A stretch of DNA of 48,554 nucleotides, from assembly GCF_030151085.1 (NCBI RefSeq), contig NZ_JASLER010000055.1:1-48554 (forward strand), in the 5' to 3' direction. A model generated the notes under the pieces. That model had not been told where the DNA came from, did not search any database, and saw only the letters and a list, made by a program, of their open reading frames with translations. This document shows, piece by piece, positions 1-9,000 of the stretch; the first letter of the stretch is position 1; each line of letters begins with the position of its first letter. The translations under genes were made by a program, and so were the position numbers. The DNA is from Bacteroides sp. (lineage in GTDB: Bacteria > Bacteroidota > Bacteroidia > Bacteroidales > Bacteroidaceae).

Positions 1-65
1 AAGAAATAGTCTTTTCCTTCCAGCCACTCGTCAACAATCTGACAAACAATTTTCTTTTCTATCAT
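1..65 (-). CDS. rimP: Ribosome maturation factor RimP, N-terminal fragment
   Basis: Reading leftwards from the ATG at 63-65, the translation begins MIEKKIVCQIVDEWLEGKDY and runs off the window edge. This matches my recollection of the conserved start of Bacteroides RimP. The protein acts in maturation of the 30S ribosomal subunit in the cytoplasm. In Bacteroides rimP is normally followed by nusA and infB, which would lie to the left of the window. Only about 21 codons are visible, so the call rests on the N-terminal match alone. A strong promoter (134-164) and a terminator-like leader hairpin (86-110) sit upstream. Confidence 0.8.
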   Translation of the reverse strand, partial: MIEKKIVCQIVDEWLEGKDYF

Positions 66-85
66 AGATTAATCCTATAAGAACG

Positions 86-110
86 AAAAAGAGGAGCTTT
101 ATCGCCCCTC
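86..110 (-). terminator. Terminator-like hairpin in the rimP leader
   Basis: On the minus strand GAGGGGC pairs with GCTCCTC (seven pairs, one G-U) around the loop GATAAA, followed directly by TTTTT. It lies between the predicted rimP promoter and the rimP start codon, so it is either the terminator of the upstream remnant gene or an attenuator of the rimP operon. Confidence 0.6.
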
Positions 111-133
111 CACCTTTCATCCGTTTCCGGTTG

Positions 134-164
134 CAAAGATACAAATAATCTGTTCGACTACAAA
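134..164 (-). promoter_or_regulatory. Bacteroides promoter for the rimP operon
   Basis: On the minus strand a TTTG (-33 element, 161-164) is followed after exactly 19 bp by TATCTTTG (-7 element, 134-141). This fits the Bacteroidetes primary sigma consensus TTTG-N19-TAnnTTTG. The expected start near 126 gives a leader of about 60 nt that contains the hairpin at 86-110. Confidence 0.75.
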
Positions 165-218
165 ATATTAGAAGAAAAAAAGAATATTTAGCATAAAAGT
201 GAAGTCTTTATGTCATAA

Positions 219-775
219 TCAACAGATCACTTCTTTCCAATCTTCTACCGTCATCGTCTCGGAAGAGAAATTCACACCGATACAGACTACCTTTCGCTTG
301 TCCGCAATATAGGATTTGGCATAGTTCTTTTCTTCAATCTGACGAAGCGCCTCGTCGGCCGAGCCATTGAGCTTGAACTCGAAGATGTAAACGTAGTCTT
401 TCAGTTCGATAATACAATCCACACGCCCCATAGCCTGAGGTTTCTCATTGATAAGACGGCAATTACCTTCGCCTATCAAACGTAAAATGAGGTAGAATGT
501 GTATTGAAAATATTTCTCGGTAGCTTCAGAAGTCTTCAATGTTGCCGTTCTTAGGCTTCAGATAACTATTGGCTATCATGGTAAGAAAACCTTGACGGAC
601 TTCGTTATTGGGGAAGTCCAACAAATAGCTGTCCCTGCGCAGGTCGTAGTCCTTGATGGTGAGGTAAGGATATTCCAGCCAATCCTGCTCCAAGTCAGCA
701 ATAGTCAATCCTTCGAAAAGTTCTTTCCGTCCACGATAATAGGCCTCAAGCGTACTCACGAATAGGATATTTCAT
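219..775 (-). pseudogene. Decayed AAA-ATPase-like / PD-(D/E)XK nuclease (DUF1703) gene
   Basis: Full-length members of this Bacteroides family have about 520 residues: an N-terminal AAA-ATPase-like domain (PF09820) and a C-terminal PD-(D/E)XK nuclease-like domain (PF08011). Here the native start MKYPI (ATG at 773-775) is followed, out of frame, by STLEAYYRGRKELFEGL; the Walker A part between them is gone. LEQDWLEYP then jumps in frame to YLTIKDYDLRRDSY, skipping most of the protein. A third junction with a frameshift at about 526-540 separates the block ending NGNIEDF from KTSEATEKYFQYTFYL. The nuclease-like end (DCIIEL, YIFEFKLNGSADEAL) is preserved. The two surviving reading pieces (219-539 and 526-759) have only TTG and GTG as possible starts, which supports a pseudogene. 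The promoter at 812-843 looks intact. Confidence 0.8.
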
Positions 776-811
776 ATTCTTTTTCCTTTCTGTCTTTCAT
801 TCCTCTTCTTG

Positions 812-843
812 CAAAATTAGTCTATTCCTGCGAGTTGTCCAAA
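812..843 (-). promoter_or_regulatory. Promoter of the decayed nuclease gene
   Basis: On the minus strand TTTG (840-843) is followed after 20 bp by TAATTTTG (812-819), a full match to the Bacteroidetes promoter pattern. It lies about 40 bp upstream of the ancestral ATG at 775. Confidence 0.65.
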
Positions 844-857
844 CATAAGAGGGAAAA

Positions 858-1481
858 TCATAAGTCGGAATCCACCTGTCGAACAGCCTTCACATAATGC
901 TTCTGATTTCCTCGTCCACGACTTACAATCACTCCCTTCTCCACAAAGAATTTTAAGTCCTGTGCTGCTTTCCATTTCAGCCGCCCGGTCAGTTCGCTGT
1001 AGGTCACTCTATTGATGAACGGATTGTTATCCAGATAGTTCATCAACCGCTTCTCCAACTCATCCATACCCAGACTGCTGGACTGGCGGAACTTTATTGT
1101 CGGCACGCGCGATAGTTCTCCGTTCAACGTTTTTTTGAACTTGGCGGAAGGACGGAAATTTACATCGTTAAAACGGATGGACTGTGATCGGATATCTGTT
1201 TTCTTCTCCACCAGTCGTTCTCCTTTTACCTTGCCGGTAAAGAAGCCGAACTCACCAACCTCCACGGCAAATCCCTTGTTTATCCAGTCGGTAGCTGTAT
1301 CGAAGACACTCATCAGCACTCCTTCTATTTCTCCCTTACGGAATCCGAATCGCTTAGATACTAATTCAAGGAACTCATCCGACGGAATAGTTCCTGCTGT
1401 AATAGCTTGAACATAGAACAGCTCTTTTTCTCCCTCTTTGGTGGTAAGTGCGGGCTTCTTCTTTAAATCATAATACGCCAT
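858..1481 (-). CDS. HU-family DNA-binding protein with C-terminal winged-helix-like domain
   Basis: The 207-residue product starts MAYYDLKKKPAL. Residues 1 to about 125 resemble the Bacteroidetes HU-HIG domain (PF18291), an IHF/HU-like DNA-bending fold; the stretch AVEVGEFGFFTGKVKG fits the beta-hairpin region. Residues 135-207 (DELEKRLMNYLDNNPFI, then VTYSELTGRLKWKAAQDLKF and a basic RGRGNQKHY) look like a helix-turn-helix or winged helix. It is probably a nucleoid or local regulatory protein in the cytoplasm. It is longer than ordinary HU (about 90 residues). The gene is preceded by a roughly 200-bp leader carrying a 22-bp-periodic array (1536-1690). The specific role is unknown. Confidence 0.8.
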   Translation of the reverse strand: MAYYDLKKKPALTTKEGEKELFYVQAITAGTIPSDEFLELVSKRFGFRKGEIEGVLMSVFDTATDWINKGFAVEVGEFGFFTGKVKGERLVEKKTDIRSQSIRFNDVNFRPSAKFKKTLNGELSRVPTIKFRQSSSLGMDELEKRLMNYLDNNPFINRVTYSELTGRLKWKAAQDLKFFVEKGVIVSRGRGNQKHYVKAVRQVDSDL

Positions 1482-1535
1482 ATCTATTTATATTTTAAAC
1501 GTTTACCTCTTGCCGAAAAGAATTAATCTCTGTAC

Positions 1536-1690
1536 TGCGGAAAACTAACTTCCAGATTGCCAAAAACAAGTTCCGTTGTAGCTACAAATAAGTGAGTTGG
1601 TAGCAACCAACTAATGAGTCGTCTATAAACAACCGATGGGCTGCCTGCAAACAACCCATGAGTCGTTAGCAAGCAGCCCATCTATTTGTA
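1536..1690. repeat. Degenerate array with about 22-bp period (array A)
   Basis: Seven successive units start at 1536, 1557, 1579, 1601, 1624, 1646 and 1667 (lengths 21, 22, 22, 23, 22, 21, 22). A partial unit begins at 1689. The shared pattern is roughly TAGCAACCAAC followed by ATGAGTCG. Inverted repeats are superimposed: GATGGGCTGC (1635-1644) against GCAGCCCATC (1673-1682), and AGTTGG (1595-1600) against CCAACT (1607-1612). It lies between the regulator stop and the HU-like start. Confidence 0.7.
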
Positions 1691-1694
1691 GTCA

Positions 1695-1702
1695 CAAAGA
1701 TA
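1695..1702 (-). promoter_or_regulatory. Possible -7 element for the HU-like gene
   Basis: TATCTTTG on the minus strand fits TAnnTTTG exactly, but no clear TTTG lies 19-21 bp upstream. If it is used, array A would be transcribed as a 5' leader of about 200 nt. Confidence 0.4.
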
Positions 1703-1746
1703 ATTGTTTTCTCTGACTAAAGAAATACTTTTAAGGGATTCTCGAA

Positions 1747-4700
1747 TTACTGATCAGTATTATTTTTATGTACATACTCAGCAGGTGAAATGCCATAATA
1801 ATCTTTGAAACAGTTGGAAAAATACTGATGAGATGAAAATCCTATGGCATAGGCTACCTCAGAAATAGATATCTTCTTTCCTTTGAGTAAAGTTGCCGCA
1901 TACTCAAGTCTTACATTTCGTAAGTAGATACTCGGGGTAAGATTAAATAATTCTTTTATTTTGCGATGCAAGTGTACTCTGCTAATCCCGATTTCATAGC
2001 TAATGGACTCTATACTCAAGTCAGAATCACTAATATGTTTTAATATAACCTGATTCAGTTTCTCCACTAATTTATCATTAGCGCTTTTCACTTCCATATT
2101 ATTCATTTCGGACACTTGTCCAATAGCTTGTTGTGCCTTTATCAAAGCTCGTTTCTTTAACAGGTTTGCTATATTCATCAATAGATATCGCAAGTCAAAA
2201 GGTTTGTTTATATATACATCAGCTCCGGCCCCCAAGCCTTCCAGACTGTCATTAACAGTAGTTTTAGCGGTAAGCATAATAATCGGTATATGGCGAGTAT
2301 GGTTATTCTCATTCAGTTTCCGGGTCATATCAATGCCATTCATTCCCTCCATCATAATATCTGTTATAATCAGATCGGGTAGTTGTGTGGCAGCTATCTC
2401 GTAACCTTTCTTACCATCAGAAGCTTCCAACACGTTGAAACGACTCCGCAATTCATTTCTTAGTAAAGCACGTATATCAGGATTATCCTCAACAACCAAC
2501 ACCGTGGGATTATTTTTAGATACCGGAGCATTACTCTCACCCTCAAGTAACTCTGTCTCGTCCAAATGCAACAGAAGATCAATCTCTCCTGAGGATATAT
2601 GAGTGGGATAATCAACTAACACATTAGTCTTTTCTTCTGCTGAATAATCGGCTTTCAAATAGGGTATAGTGAAAGTAAAGACACTTCCTTTACCAGGTAT
2701 GCTATCTACGTCAATAGTACCGTGATGCAACTCAACAAGCATCTTACAAAGATGGAGTCCTATTCCCGTACCGGTTCTGGCAACATTCTGCTGATTATTC
2801 ACCTGATAGAAGCGTTCAAAGACCTTTTTTACATATTCGGGGGCAATCCCCTTTCCGTTATCTTCAATCTTAAAATTCAGTCTATTTTCTTTAGAGATGC
2901 TTAGTTGAATGATGATCTTACCACCATTATCAGTATATTTAAAAGCATTCGACAGTAGGTTATAGAGTACTTTATCTATAAAATCAGAATCAAGCCAAAC
3001 AGTGTCAGGCAAGTCTTTGGCGACAAATTCCAAACGGATATTCTTACTTTGACTCAAGGGGATAAAAGAGTCTACGATGTCTGTAACAAACGAAACGATA
3101 TCTACTTCGCGCACAGAAAGCTGCATCTGCCCTCGATCTATTTTCCTTATATCCAGCATTTGATTTACCATACGCAGTATTCGGGAAGCATTTCTGTACA
3201 TAATGTGATATGTAGAATTATGTGCAAGGTTCTTATTTTCTTCAATCAACTTCAGCAAAGGAGCTATTATCAAAGTTAATGGAGTTCGTATCTCGTGAGA
3301 AATGTCGGTAAACAATTGTAACTTGGATTGTGACAATTGTTCCCTATGCTCTTTGGCCAGCATAAGTTGTTTTTCTTTTTCACGAATCAGAATGATTCGG
3401 TACATACCATACAACATAGATAGAATAAGGATAGCATATAAGACCTTTGCCCACCATGTAAGCCACAACGGAGGTAAAATAGTAATAGCCAATTGACGAA
3501 TTTGTTCATGACCGGAGCCTGTATATGCTTTTACCATAAACAGATATTGTCCATGAGGAATGTTAGTATAAACGGCCGTCCGGCTACCATCTTCAGATAA
3601 TTGCCACTCATTATTCAAGCCCTGGAGCTTATATTCGTATTTAATTCTTTCAGGCGCTATAAACTCAAGAGCGTCAAAGCCGATAGAAAAGTTATTTTGA
3701 TCATGTCGTAAAGTAATCTCCTCAACGCATTGAAGAGATTGAGGTAATATGATGTTCCGATCATAAGCTACTCCTACCGATACCTCTTTATTGAAAAGCA
3801 TCAGCTTAGAAAAGACTAACCCTGCAAAGGGGATTTCTTTATTCATATCTTGAGGATTAAACCAAGTAACTCCATCAGTTCCGGCAAAATAAAGATATCC
3901 GTTGGGACTAGCGGTAGAAGATCGCGGCTTAAATTCAGTATTATTCAGTCCATAGGCTATTCCATAATTAATAAATTTCTCTTTACCTTTTATGTATTGG
4001 GCAATCCCATTATTGGTGCTTACCCAAAGATTCCCCTCCAAATCTTTCTGCAGGGAAGCAATTACATTACTTGGAAGTCCGTCTCTTGTGGTAAACAGAG
4101 TTATCTTCCGCGTTTTCTTATCCAATCTGCCCACTCCCCACTGGGTTCCTATCCAGATATGCCCGTCATTGTCTTCACAGAAAGCACTTATTACATTATT
4201 CATTATCAGTTTATCGTCTTTGGTATAAGACTTCTTTTTATATGTATTCAAGTCCATGCAGCAGAATCCGACATACGTCCCCACCCATAATGTATTATCA
4301 TTATCAATAATTATCGTGTTGCACCAATCACTAAGCAACACATCATCCTCATTTTGTATGCCTTGCCGGTAATAAGTAAAGCTCTTATTATTTTGTTCCA
4401 TTTTATTTACCCCTCCGCCGTTGGTCGAGATCCAAATGTTACCCTCTTTGTCTTCCGCAAACCCCGTAATATGATTACAGTTCACTGAGTTATGGTCATT
4501 ACTCTTATTGAAATTCTTTAGAGTTCCATGCTGCGGACTATATAAATAAAAACCATGAAGATATGTACCTATATATATATTACTTTCAGTATCCTGGTAT
4601 AAGCAAGTAATTACATTCTCTTCCGGCAGGAATTTGTCTTTTGATACATAGCGGTCTCCATTAAAAGTGAGTCGATAGAGTCCACTTCCATTAGTTCCTA

Positions 4701-5835
4701 CCCATAAAACATTCTCCTTATCCACCAATAGAGAACCTATACTTTGATCTGATATGTTCAGGTTGCTATAAGGATTGTTAGTGAGATACTCAAATCCACT
4801 CTTTTGCGAAGGTATAATCAAGACTCCCTTCTCCATATATGAGACCCAGATATTCCCTTGCTGATCTTCATAAATATTTTCTATCTTCCCGGTCTTCGGA
4901 TCAAAGCCAAAGCTATCAATCATATAAGGAGTAAACGCTTCTTTCCTTTCATCGAAAAGCCACAAACCACCACCATCTGTACCTATCCATATCCTATCTT
5001 TGCTATCACGCAGAATAACCTGTGATAGTTTAAGTTCCGGAGCCCCGGACATATCTCCAATAGGTTGTATTATGAGCGTTTGAGCATCCACTTTAAACAA
5101 ACCTCCTCCCAAAGCGGCTACCAATATATCCCCTCTGTTATCCTCGCAGAGTGAAAAAGCCTGATACTTAGTGAGTACCTCATTAGTGGGATATAGAGTG
5201 TTTATGTTTTTCATTTCTCCTGTATGCGGATAGAAGATCCCAACCCCATCATTCTTGTTTGCCAACCATATCTCGCCTTTTGCAGAGAGTATCATTGTCA
5301 TAATATTCAATTTCTTTATAGCCGGATCATTATACAAACGGGTAGAGTTGTCTTTAAGATTGATACAAAGAAGCCCTTCATCATTCAAAGCTATCCAAAC
5401 ATGCTTATCCCGGTCCTCAATAATACAAGAAACTTTGGTATTCGAAATAAAAGGATACTTCTCTTCAAAACATGAACTAAAAGTTTCAGTTTTATAATCG
5501 TATAAATAGAGACCACTCAAAGTACCTACCCAAAAGTTATTCTCGGAATCTTCAAACACCGTCAGTACATAGTCATTAGGAAGAGAATCCTGATTGTCTA
5601 AAGATTGGATAAACACTTTTATATCGTTACCGGTAATGCGATTCAAACCATAATCAGTAGCAACCCACATATTACTACGGTTATCTTGAAAGATATAATG
5701 TATACTGCTATTCGACAGACCGTCTTTAACCGAAATAAAACGCATGGATGCATGGAGTATACCACCAGACAAGAATACAAGAATCTCAAGAATGATTATC
5801 AAGCTTCGATTAATTTTGAGAGAATGACTTTTCAT
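1747..5835 (-). CDS. Hybrid two-component system regulator of PUL 1
   Basis: This inner-membrane protein joins a periplasmic sugar sensor to a cytoplasmic kinase and DNA-binding output. An N-terminal hydrophobic segment is followed by many Reg_prop beta-propeller repeats (IWIGTDGGGL-type), a Y_Y_Y domain near residues 720-790 and a membrane helix (WAKVLYAILILSMLYGMYRI). Then come HisKA (SHEIRTP, His847), HATPase (NLLSNAFKYT, GTGIGL), a receiver domain (ITDIMM, Asp1159) and a C-terminal AraC-type HTH (SEVAYAIGFSSHQYFSNCFK). The frame is open to a GTG at 5865, but that lies inside the predicted -7 element, so the ATG at 5833-5835 is the better start (1362 residues). It is divergent from the SusC gene at 6084 and should activate that operon on binding an oligosaccharide from the target glycan. 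Confidence 0.93.
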   Translation of the reverse strand: MKSHSLKINRSLIIILEILVFLSGGILHASMRFISVKDGLSNSSIHYIFQDNRSNMWVATDYGLNRITGNDIKVFIQSLDNQDSLPNDYVLTVFEDSENNFWVGTLSGLYLYDYKTETFSSCFEEKYPFISNTKVSCIIEDRDKHVWIALNDEGLLCINLKDNSTRLYNDPAIKKLNIMTMILSAKGEIWLANKNDGVGIFYPHTGEMKNINTLYPTNEVLTKYQAFSLCEDNRGDILVAALGGGLFKVDAQTLIIQPIGDMSGAPELKLSQVILRDSKDRIWIGTDGGGLWLFDERKEAFTPYMIDSFGFDPKTGKIENIYEDQQGNIWVSYMEKGVLIIPSQKSGFEYLTNNPYSNLNISDQSIGSLLVDKENVLWVGTNGSGLYRLTFNGDRYVSKDKFLPEENVITCLYQDTESNIYIGTYLHGFYLYSPQHGTLKNFNKSNDHNSVNCNHITGFAEDKEGNIWISTNGGGVNKMEQNNKSFTYYRQGIQNEDDVLLSDWCNTIIIDNDNTLWVGTYVGFCCMDLNTYKKKSYTKDDKLIMNNVISAFCEDNDGHIWIGTQWGVGRLDKKTRKITLFTTRDGLPSNVIASLQKDLEGNLWVSTNNGIAQYIKGKEKFINYGIAYGLNNTEFKPRSSTASPNGYLYFAGTDGVTWFNPQDMNKEIPFAGLVFSKLMLFNKEVSVGVAYDRNIILPQSLQCVEEITLRHDQNNFSIGFDALEFIAPERIKYEYKLQGLNNEWQLSEDGSRTAVYTNIPHGQYLFMVKAYTGSGHEQIRQLAITILPPLWLTWWAKVLYAILILSMLYGMYRIILIREKEKQLMLAKEHREQLSQSKLQLFTDISHEIRTPLTLIIAPLLKLIEENKNLAHNSTYHIMYRNASRILRMVNQMLDIRKIDRGQMQLSVREVDIVSFVTDIVDSFIPLSQSKNIRLEFVAKDLPDTVWLDSDFIDKVLYNLLSNAFKYTDNGGKIIIQLSISKENRLNFKIEDNGKGIAPEYVKKVFERFYQVNNQQNVARTGTGIGLHLCKMLVELHHGTIDVDSIPGKGSVFTFTIPYLKADYSAEEKTNVLVDYPTHISSGEIDLLLHLDETELLEGESNAPVSKNNPTVLVVEDNPDIRALLRNELRSRFNVLEASDGKKGYEIAATQLPDLIITDIMMEGMNGIDMTRKLNENNHTRHIPIIMLTAKTTVNDSLEGLGAGADVYINKPFDLRYLLMNIANLLKKRALIKAQQAIGQVSEMNNMEVKSANDKLVEKLNQVILKHISDSDLSIESISYEIGISRVHLHRKIKELFNLTPSIYLRNVRLEYAATLLKGKKISISEVAYAIGFSSHQYFSNCFKDYYGISPAEYVHKNNTDQ

Positions 5836-5864
5836 AGCATTTTTCCAATGATAGATAACAGACA

Positions 5865-5894
5865 CAAAATTAGATGAAAAATCGGACTTACAAG
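5865..5894 (-). promoter_or_regulatory. Promoter of the PUL 1 regulator
   Basis: On the minus strand CTTG (5891-5894) is followed after 18 bp by TAATTTTG (5865-5872). The -7 element is a full match and the -33 has one mismatch. Transcription starting near 5858 leaves a short leader before the ATG at 5835 and excludes the GTG at 5865 as start codon. Confidence 0.55.
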
Positions 5895-5918
5895 ATTATT
5901 AAGCCTTATTTCAGGGGC

Positions 5919-5997
5919 ATGTTACATAATCTTTAAGATCTGAAACAGTTCCAATAGGAATATTACATAATCACCAGCTTCATGTTACATGGTAACA
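5919..5997. promoter_or_regulatory. Candidate operator repeats upstream of the PUL 1 SusC gene
   Basis: TTACAT occurs three times, at 5922, 5963 and 5985. The first two are followed by AATC; the third is part of the inverted repeat TGTTAC-ATG-GTAACA (5983-5997). Spacings of 41, 22 and 63 bp are close to 4, 2 and 6 helical turns. The repeats lie 87-165 bp upstream of the SusC start, where a hybrid regulator with an AraC-type domain would be expected to bind. Binding is inferred. Confidence 0.45.
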
Positions 5998-6083
5998 AAA
6001 GCTTTTATTATATTCTCAATACATTTGCCATGCTGATACTTCAGTAAAAAACATATCTAATAAATAACATCAATCTTTAAGTT

Positions 6084-9000
6084 ATGAGAAGGAAAACACT
6101 ACTTTCTAATTGCAAAGCATTATGCCTGCTAAGGTATACATTATTATGTTTTGCTATTTTGCTCTCAGCATCAATGAATGCCCAAAGCATGAGCAGTCAC
6201 AAAATTGGTGGGCAAATCACCTCTGCCACTGACGGTCAACCACTCATCGGAGTGAGTGTATTACAAAAAGGCACAACAAATGGAACAATTACTGACATTG
6301 ACGGTAATTTTGAATTGGCAGTTCCAGCCGGCTCTACGCTTATTGTTTCATACGTAGGGTTTAACACACAAGAAATCGCTGTAACTCCAAACAAGACTCA
6401 TTATCCTATTCTATTAAAGGAAGATGCACAAATACTGGATGAAGTAGTAGTAGTAGGTTACGGAGTGCAGAAGAAGAAACTAATCACAGGAGCTACCGTA
6501 CAGGTAAAAGGCGATGATATTCTGAAACAGAATACGGTTTCACCATTATCAGCCATACAAGGTCAAAGCCCAGGAGTAACCATTATGAAGAAATCCGGTC
6601 AGCCAGGCGAAGGCTTCAAGGTAAATATCCGTGGTATTGGTACGGTGGGCAACTCACAGCCTTTATATATAGTAGACGGCGTGGCTAGAGATAATATTGA
6701 TTATTTAAGCCCATCTGACATAGAATCTTTAGATGTACTCAAAGATGCTGCATCAGCAGCGATCTACGGGGCACGTGCAGCCAATGGAGTTGTCTTAGTT
6801 ACGACCAAACAAGGCAAGGCCGGAAAAGCACTGATTGAATACAATGGTTATTACGGAATACAGAATGTTTATAAAAGAGCGCCACTATTGGATGCACAAC
6901 AGTATGCCACAATCATGAATGAGGCTCAGGTTAATTCCGGACTAAAAGAATACGCCTTTGACACTCTGTTAGCTCCCGGTGATTGGGACCGTATCCAGAA
7001 GGGGACATGGAAAGGAACCAATTGGCTAAAAGCAATGGAGAACGAAGATGCTCCTATACAAAGTCATGCGCTGAATATAGCCGGTGGTACGGAACTGTCT
7101 ATTTATTCCATCGGCCTTTCATTCTCTTCACAAGAGGGTATCTATGGTAAACCAGTAGAGCCTGAATATTCGCGCTATACAGCCAGAGTAAACACAGAAC
7201 ACACACTATATAAAGCCAATAATCTGGACGTGATTAAGTTTGGCGAGAATCTCTCTTACTCATATACCGAGAAGAATGGAATTGGTATTGGCGACAATTT
7301 TTGGAATGATATTAGTAATGCATTACGCGCAGCACCTTTCTTGCCTTTATGGGCACGCGATGCAAATGGTAATGATATTGTAGGACAGTATCATTATGCC
7401 TTGCCGTGGAACAACCGTGAGCCGAACCCTGTTGGAGTTATGGACTACACAAGAGGACAGAACATGTCTAAGAATCACAACATCAACGGGAATTTCTATT
7501 TTGTGATTCAGCCTATAAAGGATTTGACCTATCGCAGTAGCTTCGGGGTCAACGTTAATGCTTATAGCTACAGGGCATACACCCCTAAATATAAATTAGG
7601 ACCGGAAACATTCAGTGACGAAGATTATGTAAGCCAGAATTCAGGCAACTCCATAAGCTGGACATTTGAGAACACGCTATCTTATAAGTTCAAGATCAAA
7701 GAGAGTCATAGCTTCGATGCCCTGATCGGAACATCTGCCGAACGTTGGGGATTAGGCGAAGGATTATCGGCAGGAAATGCCAACTCATTATTTAATGATT
7801 TCAACCATGCTTACCTGGATAACGCAAAGGTTATCAACACCTCTAAAACAACTGTAGGTGGAGCACCAATGGGCAAAGGCGGTATTCTCTCTTACTTCGG
7901 CCGTATAAACTACAATTACCAAGAAAAGTATATGGTTACCGTAGTGATGCGTGCGGATGGTTCTTCGAACTTTGCTAAGGGAAACCGTTGGGGATATTTT
8001 CCTTCAATATCGGCAGGCTGGGTAATGACCAATGAGAAATTCATGGAGCCTGTGACCCACTGGATGGACTTCATGAAACTCCGTGCAAGCTGGGGACAGA
8101 ATGGTAACCAATCAATCTCGCCCTTCCAATATTTATCGACTATCTCTTTCGACGGAGCCTACTTCTTCCAAGGAGATGACAAAAACAAGATTCAATTGGG
8201 AGGTTATCCCGATATTCTGCCGAATCCCGACGTTACTTGGGAAACATCGGAACAGCTGGACTTAGGCTTCGATGCCCGCTTCTTGGCCGGAAGGTTAGGA
8301 GTAGCATTCGACTGGTACAAAAAAACGACGAAGGACTGGCTGATTCAAGCCCCTATCTTGGGTAGCTATGGAACAGGAGCACCTTATATCAATGGTGGTA
8401 ACATTGAGAACAAAGGTATTGAGTTAGGATTGGACTGGAAAGATAAGTTAGGTAACTTTACCTACTCCGTTGGAGCCAATATTGCATACAACAAAAATGA
8501 AGTAACTCGTATTGCAAATAATGAAGGTATTATCCGTTCAGGAGTCAAAGTAGGCTACAATGCTTCTACATTCCCACGGGCAGAGGTAGGACAACCCATC
8601 GGATACTTCTGGGGTTATAAAACAGATGGCATCTTCCAAAATGAGCAAGAGGTACAAAACTATAAGAATTCGAAAGGTGAAGTCATTTTACCCACAGCTG
8701 TCCCCGGAGATATCCGATTTGTAGATATTAATGATGACGGTATCATTGACGACCGTGATAAAACAAACATTGGCGACCCTAATCCGGATGTAAACTTCGG
8801 CTTTAATTTCTCACTGGGTTATAAAGGCTTCGATCTTTCTGTAAATACCAGTGGAGTTCTTGGTAATCAAATCTATAAACAATATCGCGGTGATAACTCT
8901 CAAAACAACTACACCACTGAGGTATTAGGCCGATGGCATGGTGAAGGAACCTCGAACAAGATTCCACGTGTAACCAGCGGTGCACATATTAATGAAATCT

